Assembly: GCA_014281115.1 (NCBI GenBank)
Contig: JACONQ010000017.1
Span: 806,001 to 870,000 of the forward strand
Direction of reading: 5' to 3'
DNA length: 64,000 bases
Source: Laburnicola sp. R22_1
Lineage: Eukaryota > Ascomycota > Dothideomycetes > Pleosporales > Didymosphaeriaceae
Position 1 is the stretch's first letter; every line of letters begins with the position of its first letter. The translations under genes and the position numbers were made by a program. Below the pieces are notes generated by a model that worked only from the letters and a program-made list of their open reading frames with translations, did no database searches and was not told the origin of the DNA. This document shows positions 47,901 through 58,586 of the stretch, piece by piece.

Positions 47901-48568
47901 AAATCGAGCCACGCAAACAGACAACCACTAGAATTGACGTGCCTCAAAAGATCAGCAGCAAGCAGCACGACAATGAGAACTGCACGGTCTGTCGCCGTGA
48001 GGCTACGAACGCGTCCTCCGACCCGCTGCGTGTTCCCAAACTTGTTCCGGTCTCCGCGCGTATGCCAGACGACGTAGACGCCACGCTTCGTCCAGCCAGA
48101 AGCCCCAAAGAAGCTCTAGCCCTGGTGGTCAAGGAGCTACGGGACGAGAGGTGCCACTTGCACACGGAGCTCGCCGTCGTACGCGCAATGCTTGAGGCTC
48201 ACGATGTCAGCCTAGGTCGCAGGAAGCGCGTCGAATATGAGCAGGGCATTGCCGACCTCCTTGCCAAGATCAAGGTCAAGGACGATCAGATATACAACCT
48301 GTACGATGTCCTCGAGGGCCAACAAGAAGACGACATCACCGAGCAGTTCGTGGAGGAAGTTACGGAGCAGATCCACGCCCAGAACGCGGAGGTCGAGAAG
48401 AAGAGTCGCGAAAAGAAGGTCACGATCCAGAGCTTCCATGAGGATGAGGAGAGTGATGTGAGTGCGAGGTTGAGCATTCATGGTGAGGACGAATTGCCTT
48501 GGGAGGGATTTGAAAGTACTGGAGAACATAACTTCACCGGCGATGCTGGGAGGGTTGGTGTATACTAG
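44901..48568 (+). CDS. Spindle pole body protein, Ppc89/Cep57-like
   Basis: A coiled-coil scaffold of the spindle pole body. Exons 44901-46161 and 46212-48568 (phase 1, GTAAGC donor, 50-nt intron) give 1,205 residues. The N-terminal 350 residues are disordered and Ser/Arg-rich. Coiled coil occupies about residues 350-710 (heptads through EIEKKRLSSERDNM and ELRQQIDSLRAENEALRDEL). A Cep57-type microtubule-binding domain is near the C terminus (ARSPKEALALVVKELRDER, then HLHTELAVVRAMLEAHD and KVKDDQIYNLYDVLEG). A conserved ENCTVCRRE element lies before it. Three copies of an 11-residue unit, ER(A/V)(P/A)REDT(I/V)RS, sit at 47552-47650. The layout matches fission yeast Ppc89. The acidic C-terminal tail is degenerate. 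Confidence 0.85.
47552..47650 (+). repeat. 33-bp tandem repeat in the Ppc89-like gene
   Basis: Three consecutive 33-bp units encoding ERAPREDTIRS, ERAAREDTVRS and ERVAREDTVRS, a charged extension between disordered regions. Confidence 0.9.
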
Positions 48569-48827
48569 ACGCTTGTTCGTCTAGTGTATGTCGAGGTTGA
48601 TATTCCGAAATTGAATCGGGCGTTCAAAATTGGGGAGTGATTGCGGTGGTTTGGCGTTTGTGTATTATGATGGGATGGTGTTTTGTGCCGGGGGATCAGG
48701 GCATTGTTACGAAGCTGTGTGCATTGCATATGCGAGGCTCTCCTCGCTTTCGATTCTTTATTTTCTTTTCTTGGTGAGCGACCTGTTCCCCGATCTATCT
48801 TCGGTCACAGGGGTGTCTTGCATTTTA

Positions 48828-49560
48828 TCAAACATCTATATCGGCATCTCCCTCTTCCTCGAGTGGCCCTTCCTCTCTGCGGAGCAATGCTTCGTTGGTG
48901 ATGCCAGACTGCCACATGGAAGCATGCGGCCTCATCTCCCTAACTCTAGCTATGGCCCTCTTCACATCACTCCGAAGCACATGCCTAACATACTGGATAC
49001 CCGCGTTCTGCATAAACTCCCCCCAAATACCACCCTTCGTGCCGTCTGCCCACCATTCCTTCGAGAACGACCATCGCAATGCGATGCTCTTGTAGCGCAA
49101 GGACGCTTAGTGAGTGCATTAGGGAGATAAAATTGCGAGGCCAGAGTTCCGGGGGCAACAGCGGGGTATCTGCATCGTGGATGGTAGGACGGGATCCATC
49201 TTCGTGGTTCTGACGGGGCGCAAAATGCGGCGGAATGATTTCGGATGCGTCGTCGAGGGACCAATTGCGGATAATTTTCTGCAAGAGGACTTTCGTTCGT
49301 CGAGCTTTCATCTAGAACGGTTACTGGCGCGTAAATGGTAGGGAACATAGTCTGACTTGAGCGTGAGCATCCATGTCCACGAAGAGTTTTGCTCTCTTGC
49401 TCTCGGGCACTTCCTCGTCGCCTGCATCATCCGCCTCGACTGCATCGGGTGTAGGCGAGCGCGCGCGCTTCGTGACGGGTGCACTTGACGGTGCGATGGT
49501 GTCGTTCGTTGGCGCAGTGCTTTTCGTACGTATGGGAAGTGTAAATGTAAATGGTGGCAT
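48828..49560 (-). pseudogene. Unrecognised gene with an unexplained +1 frame change
   Basis: Minus strand. Exon 1 (49560-49357) encodes 68 residues, MPPFTFTLPIRTK followed by an acidic/Ser stretch with KRAKLFVDMDAHAQ. A 45-nt intron (GTCAGA donor, TCTAG acceptor at 49312) leads in phase 0 to 49311, MKARRTKVLLQKIIRNW, then PELWPRNFISLMHSL. From there the coding look moves to the +1 frame: LRYKSIALRWSFSKEWW, DGTKGGIWGEFMQNAG, to a stop at 48828. One extra A near 49112 would explain the shift. No GT-AG intron joins the two frames. I do not recognise the family. It could be a real gene with a sequence error, a pseudogene, or have an intron I cannot see. About 220 residues if joined. Confidence 0.55.
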
Positions 49561-50265
49561 TTTTGCGAAGTGCGTTCTGTAGCAGCACAATTGGAGAGGA
49601 AGTGAGCGTGGGGAAGGTATTTAGACGCGACAGAGAAACAGCATCGATAAGAGTTTATTTTGATCTGTGGCCAAGAGAGAGTGAAAAGTGCTTTTCACAG
49701 TCTCCTTATATTGCTAGAGTGAAAATGTTATGAGGTTATTAACATTGACCCACTCCACTCTGTCCTGCATCAACGCACAAACAATACTAATACTACCTTC
49801 AAACTCTCGCCTTGGGGCTTTTAGCAGACGCAGTGCATCCATCCATCCATCAATTCGCCTACATACAGACAGCTACGAGATCAAAATTCCCATACAATTA
49901 ACTTTCATATCACTCATCCCGTGCTACCACATTCTCCTCAGACTCCTGCCCTAGTAGACGATGATTCAGCTAGATACATAGCGTAGAAGAATTTCCCACC
50001 AAAAGAAAACCGCGAGACGCTGGCGTGCGCGCGGGGAAGGTACGGTTTACCTTTTCTTCTTACCGCGAGGTTTGGCTTGCACGCTTGGTTTGTATACCTA
50101 TATGTATATCTAACTCGACGCATTTGTCTGTCTGTATGTCCGGCTATTGGAATGGTAGAGAGAGAATGGCTGGGGTAGGCGCGGGTGTAGGAATTCCATG
50201 TCTTTTGGGTATGTTGTGTTACGGTCCTGTGATGAGTAGTCAAAACAGCTTCGCAACTCAGCGTG

Positions 50266-50312
50266 TGTTACCCCGGGATATATAATACCACATACCACAG
50301 ACTGCAAGCTGG
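50266..50312. repeat. Dispersed repeat R3
   Basis: GTGTTACCCCGGGATATATAATACCACA-type sequence. Related versions are at 18742-18812 and, partially, at 30513-30545. Landmarks are GTGTTAC, C(C/A)GGATA and TA(C)CACA(G)(G/A)CTGCA. Too short for a family call. Confidence 0.6.
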
Positions 50313-50410
50313 ATAGAGCAGCAGTCAGGGGCTAGGTGGGGGCGCTTTGAGGTTAGAGTATTTGTCGTTGTTGTTAGTTAGATATGTGAGCAAACCGGGG
50401 TGTATCTAAT

Positions 50411-50615
50411 AATAGAATAGAATAGAATAGAATAGAATAGAATAGAATAGAATAGAATAGAATAGAATAGAATAGAATAGAATAGAATAGAATAGAATAG
50501 AATAGAATAGAATAGAATAGAATAGAATAGAATAGAATAGAATAGAATAGAATAGAATAGAATAGAATAGAATAGAATAGAATAGAATAGAATAGAATAG
50601 ACTAGACTAGACTAG
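50411..50615. repeat. (AATAG)38 satellite array ending in (ACTAG)3
   Basis: Thirty-eight perfect AATAG pentanucleotides (190 bases) followed by three ACTAG units. One strand reads CTATT. The uninterrupted perfection indicates recent slippage expansion. Confidence 0.97.
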
Positions 50616-51445
50616 AAACATCATATACATATAGGAACGAGAAAAATGGGCGTACCTACCATGCGTCTGAGTGTGAATGTGAGTTGTGGTACTCCAGGAC
50701 AGGATGAGCGATACTAAGCCTAGCCAAGTGTACGCAGATATATAGCCTGCGACTGCTTGACAGCCGCGAACGGTCCGGCGGTGCGGCGAAAGCGCGCCCA
50801 GGGGTAACACGACGTGAGGTCGTTTTCGAGCCCGGGTCTAAAAGGCTTGATGGGAGGCTGACGAGGGATGGGGTCGATCGGTCCCTCGTGGGCTGGTCGG
50901 TCCCCACGGACACCGAATACGTCTCGGTGGATTTGCACATGGATTCCATGTAGCATTGTGCATATTAATTATTAGGCAAGTCTCTCAAGGTAAAGATAGA
51001 CCACTAGGTATTTAGGGAGGTAGAATGGAGTAGAGGTGTGACGAACAACACTAGAGAGGTATGAGTCTTTTGGGATAAAGAGAGGAGTGTGTAAGGATAC
51101 AGGACGTTTTACCAAGGAGGCAAGGGCTTCAGAAGACGTACGTACGTACGCATGGTATTAAAAGAGGCTTTCGTTGGGGGAGAATTTGTAAACGGCTGGG
51201 TAATGAGGTCACTACCTATCACGGATATGCCGTACAATGAGTTTCTGCGCCCAGTTGTCAAGTTTCTATCCTAGATAAGCCGTCTGCAGAAACGAAGTTC
51301 TTGGGCTGTATGCACCGACAGGGTAGTGAAAACAGGTGCTGCACTCCTTGGCACGTAGCTAATACCTCTGCTTTGCGATATTTCCCACACTTTATACCCA
51401 GCATGCTTTTTTTGTGATTTACCTTTTTTACGCTCTTTTTAATTA

Positions 51446-51528
51446 CTAAGCAGGGGGCTCTGCTTTTTTTTGTCATGTTATTTGAGATGAAAGCCTTTGT
51501 CGTTCTACCCCTAGGTAGTTAATTTAAC
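51446..51528. repeat. Dispersed repeat R2, copy 1
   Basis: Nearly identical to 63683-63766 over about 80 bases, including CAGGGGGCTCTGC, a T run, TGTCATGTTATTTGAGATG, AAAGCCTTTGTCGT and CTACCCCTAGGTAG. It lies directly before R1 copy 2 here, so the two may be parts of one element. Confidence 0.9.
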
Positions 51529-51546
51529 AACACATACCCAGCATAT

Positions 51547-51699
51547 ATATTTTTAATTTTAGCAACTACACTATAACTCAAGAAACAATACTATCTAGCT
51601 TAGTCTAGTAGCATTAGTCGTGACATTATGGCGTACGCCGGATGAGCACGACTGCACTTGAGTATTTTTTGCTAATTTAGGCGACTGTTCGAGCCTAGC
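51547..51699. repeat. Dispersed repeat R1, copy 2
   Basis: Second copy of the repeat at 30541-30681, with a roughly ten-base internal length difference and scattered substitutions. Confidence 0.9.
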
Positions 51700-52814
51700 A
51701 TTACTCTTTATTTATTTTTATTATAAGGACTTAAATATCAACTTAAATATCCTATAACAATAGTTATTTAACATAGCCAACCTTTTGTCTATCTAGTGGT
51801 ATTCTATAGAAAGTGCATGCTATCCATTGTGTGCGAATGTGTGTTATGCATCACACAAAACGCACATCTTAATTTGAGTGAAGGGTGGAGCTTTAAGTAG
51901 CCAGCAGACAATATTGTAGGGGGTATAAATTCCCTAAGACGACTAACGCACAACCTATATACACCATTAACATATTCTTTCATGTTGCTCTTGAATATTG
52001 TCAATTAACAATTGGTGGGACTGGCTGCGTGGCGAGATTTGCGTTGGAGGAATGGGAGGGAGGGAGGGAACGGGAAGGAAGGAAGATAGATGAACGGACC
52101 TGAACGATAGAAGCCAACGCGTAATGATTGTATAATGCTCTATTGAATATGTAGTGCTTCCAAAAGCGTATAGATGTGGTGTAGTGTAATGTGTACTCGG
52201 GATATTACGCCATGAGATGCAACTTCTATCCTATACACACATACGACATCCAACACAGCGAGCACCCTACAAACTATCATCCACACTCCTCACCCCACAC
52301 TATACCTTAAATATACAATTCACAGTGCTACAGTCAACATTTGTTTACCGTTGATTGCTTGCTAGCTATCTATCTACAAAGCTATTTCCAGCCCCTTCAC
52401 GGACCAAATACGCCATCTACCCTACCAAGCCCCTTCTCCAATCCCAGCAGCGCAAAAGGACAAAAACCATGGGTATATTTTTCCAGAAAAAAATGAGGAA
52501 TCTCAAGCGCCCCGCACATCCAGAACTGTCGCTGAAAAAAATACGCCCCCAACACAAACTACAGCGCGCCGTATCAAAAGTGAATTAAATCGCAGTGTTT
52601 CCGGATGTCCAACAGACGTCATAGATGGCGCACGGGATGAAAAATTAAGAACCGTGTAACTCCGACTGGTTACCGACCCCGTCCCGGCTCCATCTGTGTG
52701 ATAATGACACAGTGGCTGGGCACGCAAACTGGACGACTGGTACTCACAACTGGCTTAATATACCAACAACCAGGGACGAGATATAACGGGATGAAGCAAA
52801 GTCAAGGCCAAAGC

Positions 52815-55420
52815 CTAAAATCCATCTTCTTTGGCTAATGAATTCGGATCATAGGAGCTACCGTTGGTTGGAGATCCTTGCATTATTTGTTGAGTAGCTG
52901 TGGTGGTTTCTTGCGCCTGAGCCTTTGCCGCTTCGTTAGCCGCTGCGATGGCGGCCGAAACGTCCGGATCAAACTTGGATTGCGTCGAAGCAGTGATGGC
53001 GTTGCCGCTGCTGGCCGGCCGTGCATCGGCGCTCTCACGCTCGCCTACCGCGGCAGCGGCAAGATGCTGCAAGCCAGCTAAGTGTTGGGTAGGGCTCGTT
53101 TGTTCGGGGGCTACATTTGGAGGCGTCGGGGCTTTCTGGTGCAGTAGGTCGCGTATAGCGGCGTCCCAGCCAAGATTGTCGCTACTCTTGTTGATGATCT
53201 GTTCGTTAGCGAGGCCGTCGCTCATTTCCTTGATGGCGGCATGGGCCTCGATTTGTGTCTCTAAACGATCCGAAAGATCCGCGAGGGATGTAGCAACAAG
53301 GCTGGCGAAGATATGGTGAAGAGGCGACACATGCCCGCTAGCAAGATTCCTGAGTAGGTCCTTGGTCAAGTTTAGGATCTCGGTAGAAGAAGTGAAGCTG
53401 AATAGCCTAGTTATATAGATTCGGAGATACTGGTAGGCAAGGTGAGGCGAAGCATTCGCTGCAAGGTTGCTGATATCAATCGATTCTCGAAAGCGATTGA
53501 GTTGCCCGGTGAGATAGGTAGCTGATGGGGAGTTCGAACTCAAGGCCGCGAAGGCAAAGGGAGAAGTATCGGTTTCGGGCACATTGCTAGCTCTTGTGAT
53601 ATACGCAACCTGTCCGACGATATCTGCCGCACCTACAGAAGAACGTTAGTATAACGTAATACAGAGCCTCCGAATCTACTTACGAGCAAGGTGGTAGCCC
53701 TCCTCACCAAGGATTTTGAAATCCTCGCGAGACACGGAGCCGGATAATAGAGGCAACATGATGTCTTTTGACCGGCTAGAAGCGTGGAATCGGTCCAATA
53801 TGAAGGAGACCCAAAATGTTTGACGGGCCGCTTGATACAACTCGTAATCTTGCTCGCGGAGCGACGTAAGAGTTTTGGCGTCGTTGAGTCCGATTTCGGT
53901 AATGATGCCGGCCAAACGACCGAGCAGTTCAGCTGGACTGCCTACCGTGCCAGGGCCGGGCCGGTCCGACGCGATGAAGAGCAAGACCAAAGATTGGCAA
54001 TATACCAAGTTGTTGAAGAACTGGCGAGAGTTGTCTGGGTCACTAAGAGTATGCTTTGCAGCATCTATGATTTCGAAGCATTGACGTAACATTTGATTTA
54101 GGTTAGCATCAGTAGGTGGTAACGCTCTCGGTGCAGAGGAACGAATGGCGCACTCCAACGAAAGGAAGAGCGCTTCTCTTAGTTTGGAAGGGCAGTGCGT
54201 GAGGCGATTCAACGCAGAAGACTCTGAAAAGAGCAGAGGCAATGTTGCATGCATAATGTTGTAGTACCTTTTGCGGGTTAGTGAGGGCCACGTACGCACT
54301 ATGCAACCGTGAGGAGTGTTGCCACCTCCCAGGCTGTTGAGTCTCCTTACGCTTTGATGGTGGCTTCGTTGGATCCAGTGATCAGATTACCAACAAGAGT
54401 GTATTCGGTGAAGGAGACGCGTCGATTGGTGTTCTCGCTTGCTCCGTTGAGAGATTGTTCTTCATGAGTTAGTGACGAGAGCAGGGTGGGGTCTTCGATA
54501 TAGTATGTACCGCGGTCCTGTCCAGACCAGTTCGGACGGTTATACGGGTCTGTGAAATTCTCCGACATGGAGTGAGTGCGCTTTTTGGAGAATTGCGCGG
54601 GCGACTCTAACGTCTGATCCATAGTGCCAAAGTCATAGTTGGAGGCTGGCACTTGCGGCTGGTGGATCTGGCTTTCGAGAGAGTTCAGCCGGTCAGCGAG
54701 TTCCTTGATGTAGCTGCGCGACAGGTCAGCCGTCTATGCTTGGTTGCCGCCATCTACTCCACGCTCGCTGATGAGATGTTCCGGACGGAGCGGAGCGGAA
54801 CAACACATACCCTTTACTAGGCCCGCGCTTCATCGGCTGTCTGCTGAACTGGCAACGAGCGCCTGTTCGCTTACAGCTTGAGCAGGCTTCGGGGCCGTTC
54901 TCGCTGGTCGCGTCGCATCGGATCTGCCTGCTGTCAGATATGTGCACCATGGGCGGAAGCAGAGGCATACCTTCTTGCGCCGGCACTCGTCGCACGCGCG
55001 CGAGACCTTGGAGCGCTTTATCCTCGCGCCTTCGTGGTCGCCGTATGGATGGTGGTCCTCCAAGCCCATGACCGACTGGGCCGACTGCGCCATGTGCTGT
55101 GGGGAGTGTACCGGCCGAGGCGCGGGCTGGAAGTGGTGATGCGCGGCGTTCAAGGCGGCCATCTGGTGGGCTTGCGATACGGGATGCATCATGTCGCTGC
55201 TCTGCTGCAGCTGATGCAGGCCCTCGCGCAGTTGAAGTTCGGAGTCGGCGTGCATGTGCTGCGGTTGCTGCTGGGCGGGCGGCGTGCCTCCATTCTGGCT
55301 CTGGACGTACAGGCCCGAGCCTCCGCCCAGCTGCGCGTCCGGGTCGCCGTAGGAAGCGGTGGAGGCCATGTCGAGTGGAGTCGCGGGGGCGGCAATGGGC
55401 GATGCGAAGCTGGGCGACAT
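52815..55420 (-). CDS. Zn2Cys6 transcription factor, Rgt1-like glucose-response regulator
   Basis: Five minus-strand exons, 55420-54971, 54923-54811, 54713-54351, 54267-53684 and 53632-52815, join in phases 0, 2, 2, 1 to give 775 residues. The zinc cluster is split by intron 1: ACDECRRKK ends exon 1, and IRCDATSENGPEACSSCKR begins exon 2, with cysteines at 143, 146, 153, 164, 167 and 174. The loop is longer than usual, as in Rgt1. The following MKRGPSKGYIKELADRL, completed across intron 2, is characteristic of the Rgt1 group that controls hexose transporter genes. A Gln/His/Pro-rich N terminus precedes the cluster. The middle region carries the fungal-specific domain (LLFSESSALNRLTHCP, YELYQAARQTFWVSFILDRFH). 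The tail is Ala/Gln-rich. The specific target genes are inferred from the family only. Confidence 0.88.
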
Positions 55421-57122
55421 TCACGGGAGCAGCGGCGGGGGAGCTGGTGATGGCGCGCCGGATTCGGTGGTGTTGCGAGCGAGAGCGCGCAGTGAAGGCC
55501 CGAGGGTTTTGAGCCGCTTTACGTCTTGGGCACTAGCGTCGCAAGCCTGGGGACAGCATCCAGAGGCCCTGGGGGCGCAGGAGGACACATGGTCGTTGCT
55601 ATGGATAGCCATGGCCTCCATTTCGACCCTGCAGGCTGGTTGCTCGAGATCTGAGCTGCGAGGTAGGTCGCTGTTCGGACAAACCTGAGCCTCCGGAGAC
55701 AGCCCCGAGGGCGCTTGCACTCGCGACGAGAAATCACCACAGCGGACACACGGCTGTGCAGTCGCCTGCACTCTGCAGACAGACGGCGAAGCAATCTACG
55801 AGGGACTCTCAGCCTGGTTCCGCGCCGGCATTGCGCGACGATTTACCTGATCCTCCCGCGCCGGACGCTGCGGCTGCGCATCTGAAGGCACTGCAGTTTG
55901 CTCCAAAGTTTCGAAACCACGCCAAAGTGCCCAGGCCGGCTCGGGGCTTTGCGGCCGTGACAATATGCTACCCGGGCGGATGGCCATGGCCGCCAGCCGG
56001 TGTATAACGGCACATTCTTCCTTTGAGACTACCAGCTCGACCCGCGATCGCGTCCGTTGATTGCAAAGGTGTGAGCCTCAGCGAGCAGGGAATCAGCATC
56101 AGTGCAGCCATCCTACGTCACGAAAGGACTGTCCACTGGTGACGCCGCTGCACGTTGACATGTTCACTCTCACCGGAACCTGCACCGCGTCGGCGTTCAG
56201 GCGTCCCTCGTCGCATATAGCGACACTGCACCGCAGCCGGAGGCAGGTCGCGCTCTCGGCGGCGCATCTCCGGGCACTACCGCTGCACAACACAATAACG
56301 GAGCCTCACTTGGCAACGGGCCAGGGCCGTCGGCGGAGGTGAGATTACGCTGCAACGAAAGCGTGCTCGCCGTGTGGCGACTCTGTCCAGGAGCCCCAGG
56401 GCCGTCTCGGTGATTGCGTCGGCGATGGCAATGGCAGCGAGCGCAGCGGTGAGGGCAAAGCGTGGAGCGCGGGGATGTCTCCGGCCACCTCCACTCGAGT
56501 CCCCCCGTCCGTCCCCACGCGGCCAAGCCAAGGCAACCCGCAGCTGCAATGTCCAACAGCTCTCAAGCTCGGCCGTCGTGGAGAGAAAAAGAAAGTATGC
56601 GTGCGTGTTGCCTCGTCGAGCGTAGCGCCATCGCAGCGGGAGAGCTAGTGCGTTGTACTTTAGGCGGCTTGCCTCGCCGCACCCGAGCCCTTCTCCAAAC
56701 ACCCTTCCCCATTGTTACCACACACAAATCCGCTGTTTTGGCCTCCCCACGCTCAGGGAGATCCTCGCGTTTACGGCCAGCGCCTCACGGCTCTGTGCTC
56801 GGTCTCCTTCTCCTCTAACACCTCTCCCCCCCTCTCCACTCCACCCGTCCTCGGCGTCTTTCCGGTGTTCGTGGTCGTCGTCCAGCCAGCCTCCGACCGC
56901 CCTTCTTGCGATTCCTTTGGGATACCCTTCCGGCTTTTGTATTGCTATATTGTTTCTGCTATTCCCCGTTGCGCGTTTCTTCTCTCTGGCGCTCCGCAGC
57001 TTGCTGGGTGCGCCCTCCACCTTTCCCTTCTGCAGCTCCGTTAGCGGTAGCTCGCGCTACCACACCGCTCGGCTGCCCGCAGCCTGGTGCGACGACCGCA
57101 GTCGGCCGTAGCTTTTCAAGGC
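55421..57122. promoter_or_regulatory. Long shared promoter of two divergent regulators
   Basis: 1.7 kb between the start codons of the Rgt1-like and copper-fist genes. GC-rich with polypyrimidine runs nearer the copper-fist gene. Frames inside are short and overlapping on all strands, with no protein-like content. It probably contains long 5' leaders for both genes, perhaps with upstream ORFs. Confidence 0.6.
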
Positions 57123-58586
57123 ATGCCTCTCATCGATGGCGAGAAGTATGCTTGCCAGTCCTGCATCAAAGGCCACCGCGTCAGCGGCTGCAACCACAGC
57201 GGCAAGTATCCTCGGCAGTCGCCCATACCGGAACAATGCTGACTGTCTTCCGCAGATCGCGAACTCCACCACATAAACCCCAAGGGACGTCCCGTGAAGC
57301 AATGCGAGCACTGTCGCGGCGCGCGCAAGTCCAAGTCTCACCACGCCAAGTGTGACTGCGGCGACCGCAAAGACAAGCACAAAGACAAGGGCGATGCGAA
57401 GGGTGAGCGGTCAGCTGGAGCCGACGTCGGCGAGCTCTCTAATCATGCCACAGTTCACGATAACCACTGCGGCTGTCACTCCGGTGCCAAATGCATATGC
57501 GGCGTCGTCAAGAAAGAGTCGATTGACCTGAAGCTTGATACGAGCAAGCAGACACTACACGATGTGCGAGCGAGACCGAAAGTGACGGCGACGCATTCTG
57601 AGAGCAATCTCACCGTGTTTGCAAACGGCCACCATAGGCCCTGCCACCGCAACAACAACACTGCGCACATTTCGGGAGCGCCCTACAAAATTCCGCGTCC
57701 GCACACTCTTCATGGCGGGGCTTTTGCCGACCTCCTCAGGAATTCGTATAATCAGTCTGAAGCTCCAACTCAGCGCTCCGCAGACACTTTCTCGCTCTCG
57801 AATCAAGACTTCTACGCGATGCTAGGAGCCACGGCCCGTAACGACGCTCTGCCGCCGACACCCATCAGCGGTAGCCTCGATACGGCCAACCTTCAAGACT
57901 CAATCTTCGTCAATCGCAGCCCGACTTTCCCGCGTGAGAATTGTTCTCCGACGGCGAGCCAGTCGATTGATGTGATCGGTGCCCCGCAGTGGCCTTTTAC
58001 CATGTGCAACTTCCCCTACGAGAGTCTCTCCACGTCGCCTTCGCAAGACTGCCTTCCTAACCTCGACAGCGAGTGGCCTATTCCGTCTGCTGGTTTGTCT
58101 CAATGGTCCGCTGGGGACCTACCTCTCGACACTAGCAGGCTGACCGAGTCAGTCGTGCAGCCTACATCTCACAGTGGCGAATCAAAGTACAGTGCTCCTG
58201 ACCTGTCAACTTCCTCGTCTCCGTCAGAGATTGGCGAGCCGGGCTTTCTTCCCGCGCCTCCCTCCGTCAGTGAATGCTTCTGGGAAGACCAAAGCCTTGT
58301 GTATCGTCCACTGGCCATTGGCGAGATCCGCCCATCGACGTCAGCGCCTCAAAACTCGGCTACTGAACCCCCAAGCTTAGACTGCGATTTGTCAAAAACT
58401 TTGAGCTCTGTCGCAGCCGTGACGGCTAGTAGCGGTGCCAACATGTACGCAGAGACGCTAGCGATTGCTATGCCAAACAACATGGATGATGTCGCTTCGA
58501 ATGACCCATGGTTGGACCAAATCGACCTGGCCTTTACTGGATTCGGCACATATGACACTTCTTCTGCCTTCCCATCGTGGGTATAG
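57123..58586 (+). CDS. Copper-fist transcription factor (Ace1/Mac1/Cuf1 type)
   Basis: A copper-sensing DNA-binding regulator. Exon 1 (57123-57201) encodes MPLIDGEKYACQSCIKGHR and VSGCNHS. Exon 2 (57256-58586) continues DRELHHINPKGRP, VKQCEHCRG and SKSHHAKCDCG. This is a full copper fist: Zn-binding Cys11, Cys14, Cys23 and His25, the minor-groove (K/R)GRP motif and the Cys-rich copper region. The intron is GC-AG: donor GCAAGT at 57202, acceptor CGCAG at 57255, phase 1, and it is the only join that restores the fist. The protein is 469 residues. A second cysteine cluster, HCGCHSGAKCICG, follows at about 105-120 and resembles the C-x-C-x(n)-C-x-C metal-regulatory motif of Mac1/Cuf1. The rest is Ser/Thr/Pro-rich with acidic hydrophobic patches, typical of an activation domain. 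Confidence 0.92.

Larger units (their letters stand above)
49561..52814. other. Repeat-rich, gene-poor island
   Basis: About 3.2 kb without a supported gene. It holds a member of the R3 repeat, the AATAG array, a cgta microsatellite near 51138 and adjacent R2 and R1 repeats, all listed separately. Confidence 0.7.

Noticed and set aside
50411..50615. AATAG array considered as a telomere or CRISPR array
   Set aside because: The unit is not TTAGGG-like, there are no unique spacers, and ordinary genes flank it on both sides.
54878..55512. Overlapping plus-strand frames opposite the Rgt1-like N terminus
   Set aside because: Ala/Gly/Arg-rich shadows; the opposite strand carries an intact zinc cluster.
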